DNA from: an uncultured Lachnospiraceae bacterium
Lineage (GTDB): Bacteria; Bacillota; Clostridia; Lachnospirales; Lachnospiraceae
NCBI GenBank assembly: GCA_905209865.1
Contig: CAJLUP010000013.1
Location: 1 to 27,167 of the forward strand
Direction of reading: 5' to 3'
DNA: 27,167 nt
Numbering within the stretch: the stretch's first letter is position 1; every line of letters begins with the position of its first letter. The notes beneath the pieces were generated by a model. The model saw nothing but the letters and a program-made list of their open reading frames with translations. It searched no databases and was not told where the DNA came from. A program made the translations under genes and the position numbers. This document shows, in pieces, positions 1-7,616 of this stretch.

Positions 1-38
1 CATCACCCGCTCTATTTTTTTATCCAAAAGAAGATGTG

Positions 39-63
39 AAAAGCCTGTGTGATACAGGCTTTT
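39..63 (+). terminator. Hairpin terminator of a gene upstream of the window
   Basis: Perfect 10-bp stem AAAAGCCTGT / ACAGGCTTTT (39-48 and 54-63) with a 5-nt loop. The right arm ends in TTTT followed by CTGT. This is the form of an intrinsic terminator, although the T tract is short and lies partly inside the stem. It probably ends a transcript that starts left of the window. It lies directly upstream of the yesL promoter candidate. Confidence 0.5.
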
Positions 64-75
64 CTGTGCTACAAT
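48..75 (+). promoter_or_regulatory. Possible extended -10 promoter for the yesL-like gene
   Basis: TACAAT at 70-75 is preceded by TG at 67-68, giving an extended -10 of the form TGnTACAAT. The -35 region (about 48-53, TGTGAT) is poor and lies inside the terminator hairpin. Start of transcription would be near 82, about 37 nt before the start codon. Weak -35 boxes are tolerated in extended -10 promoters, but the call rests on the -10 alone. Confidence 0.35.
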
Positions 76-118
76 GAGGATGATTTTATGATATATAGAA
101 GAAAGCAGGAGGCGGATC

Positions 119-793
119 ATGCGGGGTGATGTTACTGACAGCGGTATTATGCGGGTGCTTTCAAAGGTCTGCGACATCGTTAGTCTGAATGTTCTATGGC
201 TTGTTTGTTCCCTTCCGATTATTACGATCGGAGCATCGACAACAGCGTTGTATACAGTTATGTTGAAACTTGTGAAAAATGAAGAAGGTTATATTTTTAA
301 AGGATTTCTCAATGCCTTTAAGTCCGAGTTTAAAAAGAGTACGATCATATGGCTCATTCTTCTTTTATTCGGAGGTGTTTGTTTTATTGACTACAGGGTG
401 TCCGGTATGATGCCGGGAACAATGGGGATGGCGTTTAAAAGTATTTTCCTGCTGCTTTCTTTCTTCCTTGTTTCGATGGCAATCTATTCTTTTGCCCTGA
501 CTGCCAGATATGAGAATACTGTCAAAGCTACATTGAAAAATGCCCTTCTTCTGACAGTGGCAAAACTTCCTTATACATTATTAATGACGGCGCTGACTGT
601 CGGAGCTGTTGTTCTGTCCTGGTGGAATACAGGGATTATGATGCTGGTGATTCCGGTGTGGATTTTGATCGGAACGGGATTGCTTGCATTTGTAAATTCT
701 CACATTTTAAGACGCGTGTTCCGTGTGTTTGATGAAAAGTCGGAAGATGATGCTGAAGAAGGAACTGCGTCCGGTGGAAAAGGTGACAACTGA
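119..793 (+). CDS. YesL/DUF624 family integral membrane protein
   Basis: 224-residue hydrophobic protein. The N-terminal pattern LNVLWLVCSLPIITIGAS (residues 23-40) is the typical DUF624/YesL opening. About five membrane segments can be seen, near residues 16-45, 75-92, 107-128, 148-168 and 172-193, followed by a charged Asp/Glu/Gly-rich tail. Start ATG is preceded by AGGAGG at 107-112 with 6 nt spacing. The family is common in Firmicutes, often beside carbohydrate ABC transporters or glycosidases. Its biochemical role is not established and no such transporter is next to it here. xpt follows after 140 nt, so co-transcription is possible but not shown. Family assignment is firm; function is unknown. 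Confidence 0.8.
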   Translation: MRGDVTDSGIMRVLSKVCDIVSLNVLWLVCSLPIITIGASTTALYTVMLKLVKNEEGYIFKGFLNAFKSEFKKSTIIWLILLLFGGVCFIDYRVSGMMPGTMGMAFKSIFLLLSFFLVSMAIYSFALTARYENTVKATLKNALLLTVAKLPYTLLMTALTVGAVVLSWWNTGIMMLVIPVWILIGTGLLAFVNSHILRRVFRVFDEKSEDDAEEGTASGGKGDN

Positions 794-857
794 TAAAAGT
801 CGGGAAGCGTTATCGAAAAAAGAAACGGGTATTATAGAAAAATTTCGGTAATCATAG

Positions 858-899
858 AAATACAGAAAACAAAAATACAGAAAAGAAAAATACAGGAAG
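858..899 (+). repeat. Three A-rich 15-bp tandem repeats upstream of xpt
   Basis: TACAG recurs at 861, 876 and 891, exactly 15 bp apart. Each copy is followed by an A-rich filler. The first two units differ at one position and the third is more diverged. They fill most of the gap between the yesL-like gene and xpt. No purine riboswitch-like fold is visible in this 140-nt gap. Confidence 0.7.
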
Positions 900-933
900 A
901 AGCTGTACAACAGGAAAATGAGAGGAGCAGAAG

Positions 934-1581
934 ATGAATTTTTTAGAAGAACGCATTGTAAAAGATGGAGTTGTAAAAGAAGGAAACGTACTGAAAGTTG
1001 ACAGTTTCCTGAATCATCAGATGGATATTAAGCTGTTAGATCAGATGGGCGCAGAGTTTAAGCGGCGTTTTGAAGGGAAACCAATCAATAAGATTCTTAC
1101 GATTGAAGCGTCAGGAATTGGAATCGCCTGTGTGGCGGCGCAGCATTTTGATGTGCCGGTTGTTTTTGCCAAAAAGTCTCAAAGCATCAATCTCGATGGG
1201 GAAATGTATGTGGCAGAAGTGGAGTCCTTTACGCATAAATGCAAGAATCATGTGATCGTGTCTCAGAAATTTTTGACCCCGGAAGATCATGTGCTTATTA
1301 TCGATGATTTCCTTGCAAACGGATGTGCTCTGCAAGGGCTGATCCAGATCGTTCAGTCTGCAGGCGCTACGGTGGAAGGAATCGGGATTGCAATCGAAAA
1401 AGGCTTCCAGTCAGGAGGAAGAATAATTCGAAATCTTGGTTTCCAGCTCGAGTCTTTGGCGATTGTTGACGGAATGGATGCGTCAACCGGAACGGTGACG
1501 TTTCGCAGTCAGGAAGAACAAAAGGATGTGGGAAGAACTACAGGAAAATGTGAACAGTGCAGGAGTGCGACTCTTGATTAA
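934..1581 (+). CDS. xpt: Xanthine phosphoribosyltransferase
   Basis: Purine salvage enzyme in the cytoplasm that joins xanthine and PRPP to give XMP. The protein aligns well by eye with Bacillus subtilis Xpt: LKVDSFLNHQ at residues 20-29, the PRPP-binding motif LIIDDFLANG at 121-130 and the GIGIAIEKGFQ segment at 149-159. It is 215 residues against 194 for B. subtilis; the extra length is a C-terminal tail after residue 190 (SQEEQKDVGRTTGKCEQC and following) that shares DNA with the next gene. SD GAGGAG lies at 922-927 and ATG at 934. xpt genes are often under a guanine riboswitch, but I see none here. Identification is firm; the C-terminal tail is unusual. Confidence 0.93.
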   Translation: MNFLEERIVKDGVVKEGNVLKVDSFLNHQMDIKLLDQMGAEFKRRFEGKPINKILTIEASGIGIACVAAQHFDVPVVFAKKSQSINLDGEMYVAEVESFTHKCKNHVIVSQKFLTPEDHVLIIDDFLANGCALQGLIQIVQSAGATVEGIGIAIEKGFQSGGRIIRNLGFQLESLAIVDGMDASTGTVTFRSQEEQKDVGRTTGKCEQCRSATLD

Positions 1582-2242
1582 GGAAAAACCGGTCTCTGTG
1601 AAGGGGCTGGTTTTTGACATGGACGGACTTCTTCTTGACTCGGAAAAGGTTGTAAAGCGGTCATGGGATCATGTGGGGAAACTGCTTGGATATGAAAATT
1701 TTGGGGATCATATTTACAATACAGTGGGATTTAATTTAAAGCGGAGAACAGAATATTTTAAAGAGAATGTCGATCCAAATTTTCCGATGGATAAGTTCGC
1801 GCAGATGACTAGGGAATATTATTATGAGATTGCGGATAAAGAAGGAATCGAGGTAAAAAAAGGCGCTGAAGAATTGCTGGAGGCTGCGAAGGAGCATGGA
1901 TGTCGAATTGGATTGGCAACGTCTTCACGACAGGCTCATGCAGAACAGTCGCTGAAAAGAGCAGGACTGTACCGTTATTTTGACGGTAAAGTATTCGGCG
2001 ATACTGTGACGGAAGGGAAACCTTCGCCGGAGATCTATCTGAAAGCTTGTGAGAGCATCGGTGTCGATCCGGAAAATGCGGTTGCGCTGGAAGATGCGCC
2101 TTCGGGAGTTCGGTCGGCATACGCTGCAGGAATGCGTGTGATTGTTGTTCCGGATCTAGTACAGCCTCCGGAAGAAGTGAAGCCATTTATATGGAAACAG
2201 GCAGAACATCTCGGACAGGCAGTGGAGCTGATCTGGGGATGA
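1574..2242 (+). CDS. HAD-superfamily hydrolase, beta-phosphoglucomutase/phosphatase-like
   Basis: HAD subfamily I phosphatase or mutase of unknown substrate. Motif I is DMDGLLLDSE at 1616-1645, motif II lies in LATSS, motif III is the Lys of GKPSPEIY and motif IV is ALEDAPSG. A helical cap domain sits between motifs I and II, as in phosphoglycolate phosphatase and beta-phosphoglucomutase relatives. The start is uncertain. I prefer TTG at 1574 because AGGAG (1561-1565) sits 8 nt before it and it overlaps the xpt stop by 8 nt, which suggests translational coupling. ATG at 1526 (238 residues, 56-nt overlap) and GTG at 1598, giving MKGLVFDMDG, are alternatives. The protein ends 201 nt before the next gene with no clear terminator. 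Confidence 0.85.
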   Translation: MIKEKPVSVKGLVFDMDGLLLDSEKVVKRSWDHVGKLLGYENFGDHIYNTVGFNLKRRTEYFKENVDPNFPMDKFAQMTREYYYEIADKEGIEVKKGAEELLEAAKEHGCRIGLATSSRQAHAEQSLKRAGLYRYFDGKVFGDTVTEGKPSPEIYLKACESIGVDPENAVALEDAPSGVRSAYAAGMRVIVVPDLVQPPEEVKPFIWKQAEHLGQAVELIWG

Positions 2243-2443
2243 TTTGCCATATTGAACATAAGACAGAGCTGTATTTCGTGAAAAAGGCTATGAAATCAGA
2301 AGAAAATTAAAAAAGTATACAAAAAATAAAAGATTGTTTCAAGATTATTTCGAGATGTTTAAATTTGTGATAAAATTATATAGTTGTGATGAAAAATTAC
2401 GATGCAGCTCAAAGAGGATTAAAGAAATTTATGGAGGCGAAAA

Positions 2444-4333
2444 ATGAAAAAGGAAGTACGAGGCGGGATTAGTTTTGTTCTTGCAGCGGCAATGATTGCG
2501 GCATTGCCAATGACAGCAGGTGGAATGGGAACGGTTCATGCAGAGGGATTTGCAGCAGACGGTGAAGTTGTGGAAGTACAAGGGCAGAGTGTGATTCCGA
2601 ATGCGGGTCAGATTCCGGAAAACGAGGAATTGTTTGCTCAATATGTAGAGCAGGTGTTTTACGGTGAAGAGGGCGAAAGTTACAGTACGCCTGCGGTTTA
2701 CGGCAATATCGGACAGAATGTTCTGACCGGAGCTGATAAATATGTATATAATGAACTGAAAAAAATGGTTGCAAATATTGCGGACGGAAAAGAAGCAGAC
2801 GGCAGTCAGCCGTCAGGACAGTATGTGTCTACAAGTTTTACGATCCCGGTTAAAGGACAGGGGATTACATATGATGGCGCGTTCAAAGGATTTGATTTCA
2901 ATAAAGTGATCGCGGCTTTGCTTGCAGACTGCCCGTATGATTTGTACTGGTATGACAAGACCGGCCCTTCATACTACTGGGGCAGTGTTGATCCTTCAGG
3001 ACAAGAGGCTGTGCAGCTTACTATAAGTTTTCCGGCTGTAGATGCTTACGCGGGACCGGAGGTTAATGAAAAGTACAATGCGAAATATACAGTTGACAGT
3101 GAGAAGACCGGAGCGGCAGTTGCAGCGGCAGAGAATGCACGGAAAATTATAGAGAACCATAAAGATGAAAAAGATTATGAGAAGATGGAGTCTTATAAAG
3201 AGGAAATCTGTGATCTCACATCATATAATTATGATGCTCTGGGTGAGGGTGTATCTTATGGAGATCCGTGGCAGATGATCTATGTGTTTGACGGAGACGA
3301 AAGTACGAATGTTGTATGTGAAGGATATTCGAAAGCGTTCCAGTATTTATGTGATATGAGCGATTTCCGCGATCCTGAATATAACTGCTACAGCGTGACC
3401 GGTGTGATGGACGGCGGTACAGGAGCAGGCGCACATATGTGGAATATTGTGACGATCGGAGGCGGAAACTACCTTGTAGATGTGACGAACAGCGATAATG
3501 GAACAGCGGGTGAGCGCGGCGGATTGTTCATGGCATGGGATACGGAAAATGGAAGCATCGAAAACGGTTATGTGTTTACTACGGCTTACTATAATCAGTC
3601 AATCAGATTCAGCTATGACAACCGTATGAAAGCTCTGTATGGAACAGGCAATGATTCTGTTTTGAAGATCGCTTCAAGCAGATATGAAGAACCAAAGGGA
3701 ACAGCGCCGGTTATTGCAGGAGTTGAAAATGGCGGGAATTATTATGCCACACAGAAAGTAACGGTAAGCGACGCGGATAACGATCTTGTATCGGTTACTG
3801 TAAACGGGGAAAAAGCGGAAGGGGAGATTTCTCTTTCGGCAGATAATAAAAACAATCAGAAGAAAGAGTACACGATCGTGGCAGCGGATCGGAACGGAAA
3901 CAGTGTAAGCTGTAAAATAACGGTTAATCCTTGTTCTGACCTGCAGCAGAGGATCGCGCATCTGTCAACGGATACAGTAAAAGTCACAGATGAAGAGTTA
4001 GTGAGAAATACATTGAAAGATGCAACGACAGCAGTTGGAAATGCAACGGAAGAAGAGAGAACAATCCTTTCGCAAGTAAAAACAAATTGCGAAACACTTC
4101 TTGCAAAGATCGACGAATTGAATCAGCCGCAGGACTATATCAGAGGCGATATAGATGCCAGCAAGAAGGTTGATATCGGAGATGTCCGTACGGCGTTGAG
4201 ATATATCTGTAAAAAGACTGAACTGACAGAAACACAGAGGAAAGCCGGAGATGTAACAGGAGATGAAAAAGTAACAATCGAAGATCTGAGAAAGATTTTG
4301 AGATATGTCTGCAAGAAAATAACAGAGTTATAA
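2444..4333 (+). CDS. Secreted transglutaminase-like protein with C-terminal dockerin
   Basis: 629-residue exported protein. Residues 1-33 form a Sec signal peptide (MKKE basic start, hydrophobic core, likely cut after VHA). A transglutaminase/protease-like core carries the likely Cys-His-Asp triad: C292 in VVCEGYSKAFQYLC, H331 in AHMWNIV and D346 in YLVDVTN. Residues about 421-495 resemble a small bacterial Ig-like or cadherin-like beta domain. Residues about 566-624 hold two dockerin-type Ca-binding repeats, GDIDASKKVDIGDV and GDVTGDEKVTIEDL, each followed by a helix ending in RYICKK or RYVCKK. SD GGAGG (2433-2437) lies 6 nt before the ATG. It looks monocistronic. There is no LPXTG anchor, so retention at the surface would depend on a cohesin partner not found in this window. 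Substrate unknown. Confidence 0.85.
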   Translation: MKKEVRGGISFVLAAAMIAALPMTAGGMGTVHAEGFAADGEVVEVQGQSVIPNAGQIPENEELFAQYVEQVFYGEEGESYSTPAVYGNIGQNVLTGADKYVYNELKKMVANIADGKEADGSQPSGQYVSTSFTIPVKGQGITYDGAFKGFDFNKVIAALLADCPYDLYWYDKTGPSYYWGSVDPSGQEAVQLTISFPAVDAYAGPEVNEKYNAKYTVDSEKTGAAVAAAENARKIIENHKDEKDYEKMESYKEEICDLTSYNYDALGEGVSYGDPWQMIYVFDGDESTNVVCEGYSKAFQYLCDMSDFRDPEYNCYSVTGVMDGGTGAGAHMWNIVTIGGGNYLVDVTNSDNGTAGERGGLFMAWDTENGSIENGYVFTTAYYNQSIRFSYDNRMKALYGTGNDSVLKIASSRYEEPKGTAPVIAGVENGGNYYATQKVTVSDADNDLVSVTVNGEKAEGEISLSADNKNNQKKEYTIVAADRNGNSVSCKITVNPCSDLQQRIAHLSTDTVKVTDEELVRNTLKDATTAVGNATEEERTILSQVKTNCETLLAKIDELNQPQDYIRGDIDASKKVDIGDVRTALRYICKKTELTETQRKAGDVTGDEKVTIEDLRKILRYVCKKITEL

Positions 4334-4375
4334 AATAAGACAAAATGAGATAAACAAAAAGCATTCCATATTCAA

Positions 4376-4408
4376 AAACCGGGGAAGCCAAAAAGGCTGC
4401 CCCGGTTT
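4376..4408. terminator. Bidirectional terminator between convergent genes
   Basis: Outer stem AAACCGGGG (4376-4384) pairs with CCCCGGTTT (4400-4408). After an A/G mismatch an inner stem AGCC/GGCT closes a five-A loop. Read on the minus strand the hairpin is followed by TTTTTGAAT, so it serves the symporter gene best. On the plus strand it is followed by CTCTG and would work less well for the dockerin gene. Confidence 0.75.
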
Positions 4409-4423
4409 CTCTGTTATGTATGT

Positions 4424-5839
4424 TTAATTCCAAAAATCAGTTTTGTCTTTTAACTGAATATCTGCAGCTTTGAAGACCGGATCTTTTCCGGCTTTCTTCT
4501 GCTTTGTATAATCGTTCATTGCCTGAATTGCCGGTTTACATAAGATGAGGATAACCGGAAGGTTGATCAAAGCCATCAATCCCATGAGTACATCGGCTGT
4601 ATTCCATACGATACTGAACTCCATTGTCGCGCCTGCCAGTACGATGACAGCGGCGATGACACGGAACGTATTGATCAGCGCCTTTGGAGGTTTTCTGCCG
4701 CAGAGAAATTTCAGTCCCATTTCTGCATAGTAGAAGTTTCCGATCAGTGTTGTAAATGCGAACAGACAAAGTGCGATCGTGATAAAGATCGTACCGAAAT
4801 TTCCAAGTGAATTGGAAGCGGCTGCCTGAACCCACGGCATGCCTGCCAGTTTAGAGGTTGGCTCTACACCGGAACAAAGAAGCATGAATGCTGTTGCGGA
4901 GCAGATCAGCATCGTGTCGATGAAAACGGAAAGCATCTGCACAAGTCCTTGTTTTACCGGATGGGAGACTGCCGCGCTTGCCGCTGCATTCGGAGCAGAT
5001 CCTACACCGGCTTCGTTGGAGAAAAGTCCTCTCTTGATACCATGCATGACGCAGGAACCGGCAAACCCGCCGAAGATTGCCTGTACGTCAAACGCATTGT
5101 TAAAAATGCTTGCGAACATTGCAGGAACAAGCTGATAATGTTTCAAGATAATAAACAAAGAGACTGCAAGGTAAAAGATACCCATTACCGGAACGAGTAC
5201 TTCCGTGATCTGTGAAATCTTCTTGCTTCCTCCGAATATAGCCAAAGCGAACACAACTGCAAGGATCGCGCCGACGATGATCGGAGTCCATTTCGGATTG
5301 AAGAAAGAATAGACACGGAAAGAGTCTGCGATGTTGAAAGATGCCACAAGGTTAAATCCGCCCATATAAGTCAGGATCAAAACAACTGCGAAAAGGATGC
5401 CGATCCAGCGCCTCTTCAAGGCAGCCTGAATATAGTATGCCGGACCACCGTAAGAACTTCCGTCTTTTGCTTTGTGTTTGTAAATCTGAGCAAGCGTACT
5501 TTCGATAAATGCAGACGCGCTTCCGAGAAGAGCGGTAAGCCACATCCAAAAGACTGCTCCTGATCCGCCGAGGCAGATTGCTGTTGAGATTCCTGCGATA
5601 TTTCCTGTTCCGACTCTGGAAGCGGTTGATACCATAAGAGCCTGAAAGGAAGAAAGTCCGTTTTTATCACTGCCCGGTTGTGCGACAACACGAAGGGATT
5701 CGATAAACATGCGGATCTGTACAAATTTTGTTTTGATCGTGAAGAAGATACCTGCTCCGAGAAGCAGTACGATCAAAATGTGACTGTAGAGCAGATCACT
5801 TAGTGAGTTGATCATGTTTGTAATAAAATCTGTAAACAA
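4424..5839 (-). CDS. agcS: Alanine/glycine:cation (sodium) symporter, AGCS family
   Basis: 471-residue polytopic inner-membrane transporter that takes up alanine or glycine with Na+ (or H+). AGCS landmarks are SSFQALMVSTASRVGTGNIAG (63-83), SYGGPAYYIQ (129-138), KRGLFSNEAGVGSAPNAAA in the middle, and about ten hydrophobic segments. Length is normal for the family. The start is TTG at 5839-5837, supported by GAGAGGG (5847-5853) at 7 nt spacing; the first ATG is at residue 9 and lacks such a site. The gene stands alone, with its own promoter at 5944-5972 and a leader of about 98 nt. Alanine versus glycine preference cannot be read from the sequence. Confidence 0.92.
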   Translation of the reverse strand: MFTDFITNMINSLSDLLYSHILIVLLLGAGIFFTIKTKFVQIRMFIESLRVVAQPGSDKNGLSSFQALMVSTASRVGTGNIAGISTAICLGGSGAVFWMWLTALLGSASAFIESTLAQIYKHKAKDGSSYGGPAYYIQAALKRRWIGILFAVVLILTYMGGFNLVASFNIADSFRVYSFFNPKWTPIIVGAILAVVFALAIFGGSKKISQITEVLVPVMGIFYLAVSLFIILKHYQLVPAMFASIFNNAFDVQAIFGGFAGSCVMHGIKRGLFSNEAGVGSAPNAAASAAVSHPVKQGLVQMLSVFIDTMLICSATAFMLLCSGVEPTSKLAGMPWVQAAASNSLGNFGTIFITIALCLFAFTTLIGNFYYAEMGLKFLCGRKPPKALINTFRVIAAVIVLAGATMEFSIVWNTADVLMGLMALINLPVILILCKPAIQAMNDYTKQKKAGKDPVFKAADIQLKDKTDFWN

Positions 5840-5880
5840 TAGTTTTCCCTCTCTTTCCTAAAATTGCAAATAGATCAGAG

Positions 5881-5929
5881 ACATTTCGGTGTGAGAACAA
5901 CAAAGCGGGACTGATGTCACCGAAAATGT
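5881..5929 (-). promoter_or_regulatory. Inverted repeat in the agcS leader
   Basis: Arms ACATTTCGGTG (5881-5891) and CACCGAAAATGT (5918-5929) pair almost completely, with one extra A in the right arm, around a 26-nt loop. The structure lies wholly inside the transcribed leader predicted for the symporter, between its promoter and its ribosome binding site. It may be a structured RNA element or a regulator site. It does not match the glycine riboswitch that often precedes AGCS genes, and no T run follows it. Confidence 0.4.
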
Positions 5930-5943
5930 ACACATACCGTCTA

Positions 5944-5972
5944 ATTATATAGTAAAATTACAAATTTGTCTA
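5944..5972 (-). promoter_or_regulatory. Sigma-A-type promoter for agcS
   Basis: On the minus strand, TAGACA (5972-5967) and TATAAT (5949-5944) are separated by 17 nt, one mismatch from the consensus pair. Transcription would begin near 5937. The divergent murE gene begins at 6130, so this promoter lies in the shared 290-nt intergenic region. I could not find an equally good promoter pointing toward murE: TATAAA at 6072-6077 has no matching -35. Confidence 0.65.
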
Positions 5973-6129
5973 TAAAAACGCGCTGTTTTGAAGGGTATCG
6001 CCGATTGGAAGACACGAGTTTTTAAGAGCGGGAAACGTTTGTTTTGCAACAAAACGCTTCTTGTGTTATTCTATAAAGGTGTCAAAAGATCGATTTTCAA
6101 TAGGAAAATAAAATCGGGAGGCTTGGAGT

Positions 6130-7596
6130 ATGAAATTAAGCAAATTGTTGGAACGGTTAGAATATGAAGCCGTTCAAGGCAGCGCTGAAACGGAAGTGAC
6201 AACGCTAGTCAATGATTCGAGAAAGGTAGAGTCAGGATCTGTTTTTGTCTGTATCAGCGGGGCGGTTTCTGACGGACATCAGTATGTTGCAGACGTAGTG
6301 GAAAAAGGTGCGGCGGCAGTCGTGGCAGAACGTGAGATCGAAGCGCCGGAGGGCGTGACCGTGATCCGGGTGGAAGATACAAGGTATGCGCTGGCGCTGA
6401 TGTCTGCGGCATATTTCGGATATCCGGCTGAGAAGCTGAAAGTGATCGGGATTACAGGAACGAAAGGGAAGACAACGACAACGTATATGATCCGGTCTAT
6501 CTTGGAAGGGGTCGGACATAAAGTCGGACTCATCGGTACGATCGAGGCGATCATCGGGGATAAAACAATCCCTGCGGCAAATACAACGCCGGAATCGTTT
6601 ACGATCCAGAAGTATTTTGCACAGATGGTCGAAGAAGGCTGCGACAGTGTTGTTATGGAAGTTTCTTCTCAAGGACTGATGCTTCACAGGACGGCTGGAA
6701 TCCCGTTCGAGATCGGTATTTTTACGAATCTTGGGAAAGATCATATCGGTCCGAACGAGCATAAAGATTTTGAAGATTATAAGCGATGCAAAGGACTGTT
6801 GTTTCAGCAGTGCAGATTTGGCATTGCAAATATAGACGATCCGTATTTTGAAGATGTTTTCCGCAATGCAGTATGTAAAACAGAGACGTTTGGATTTTCG
6901 GAAAAAGCGGATCTGCGGGCAGAAAATGTAAAACTTGTATCCAGACCGGGATATTTGGGCGTCTCATATCATGTGACGGGGCAGGCGGATTTTGATGTAG
7001 AGATCGATATACCCGGAAAATTCAGCGTATATAATTCGTTGACTGCGATTGCAGTGTGCCGCCATTTCGCAGTTCCGTCTGAGAAGATAACGGAAGTGCT
7101 TAAAACGGCGAAAGTAAAAGGCCGTATTGAGATGATAAAAGTGTCGGATGATTTTACATTGATGATCGATTATGCTCATAATGCGATGAGTTTGGAAAGC
7201 CTTCTTACAACATTAAAAGAATACAATCCGAAGCGTCTTGTGTGTCTGTTCGGATGCGGAGGAAACCGCTCGAAAGACAGAAGATATGAGATGGGCGAAG
7301 TGTCGGGACGTCTGGCAGATCTTACGATCATCACATCTGATAACCCGCGGTTTGAAGAGCCTCAGGAGATCATCAATGATATTAAGATCGGAATTGCAAA
7401 GACCGACGGAGAGTATGTGGAGATCTGCGACAGAAAAGAAGCGATCAAATATGCCATCGAACATGGACGGACAGGTGATGTAATCGTATTGGCTGGGAAA
7501 GGCCATGAAGATTATCAGGAGATCAAAGGGGTAAAATATCCGATGGATGAGAGAGTGTTGATCGCTGAGGTGCTGGAAGAACTTCGGGAAAAGTAA
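6130..7596 (+). CDS. murE: UDP-MurNAc-L-Ala-D-Glu:meso-diaminopimelate ligase
   Basis: Cytoplasmic Mur ligase adding the third stem-peptide residue to the peptidoglycan precursor, using ATP. The N-terminal UDP-binding domain is followed by the P-loop GITGTKGKTTT (about residue 112), TTPESFTIQ, the conserved Lys region YKRCKGLLF (likely carbamylated in the family), and the C-terminal domain with SDNPRFEEP. DNPR is the signature of meso-diaminopimelate rather than L-lysine acceptors, so the cell wall is predicted to be DAP-type. LAGKGHEDYQ and a normal length of 488 residues complete the picture. SD GGGAGG (6116-6121) is 8 nt from the ATG. It opens the eleven-gene plus-strand block and is separate from any other mur gene in the window. 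Confidence 0.95.
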   Translation: MKLSKLLERLEYEAVQGSAETEVTTLVNDSRKVESGSVFVCISGAVSDGHQYVADVVEKGAAAVVAEREIEAPEGVTVIRVEDTRYALALMSAAYFGYPAEKLKVIGITGTKGKTTTTYMIRSILEGVGHKVGLIGTIEAIIGDKTIPAANTTPESFTIQKYFAQMVEEGCDSVVMEVSSQGLMLHRTAGIPFEIGIFTNLGKDHIGPNEHKDFEDYKRCKGLLFQQCRFGIANIDDPYFEDVFRNAVCKTETFGFSEKADLRAENVKLVSRPGYLGVSYHVTGQADFDVEIDIPGKFSVYNSLTAIAVCRHFAVPSEKITEVLKTAKVKGRIEMIKVSDDFTLMIDYAHNAMSLESLLTTLKEYNPKRLVCLFGCGGNRSKDRRYEMGEVSGRLADLTIITSDNPRFEEPQEIINDIKIGIAKTDGEYVEICDRKEAIKYAIEHGRTGDVIVLAGKGHEDYQEIKGVKYPMDERVLIAEVLEELREK

Positions 7597-7616
7597 GAAA
7601 GATAAGGGGATTGAGA

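Noticed and set aside
794..933. Purine riboswitch upstream of xpt
   Set aside because: The three-stem aptamer with its conserved loop bases is not visible; the gap is A-rich tandem repeat instead.
5840..5940. Glycine riboswitch in the agcS leader
   Set aside because: The leader is too short for a tandem aptamer and lacks the conserved purine-rich core; only an inverted repeat is present.
6091..6116. Stem CGATTTT/AAAATCG just before the murE ribosome site
   Set aside because: Only 7 bp and A/T-rich with a 12-nt loop; too weak to claim as regulatory. It barely touches the SD.
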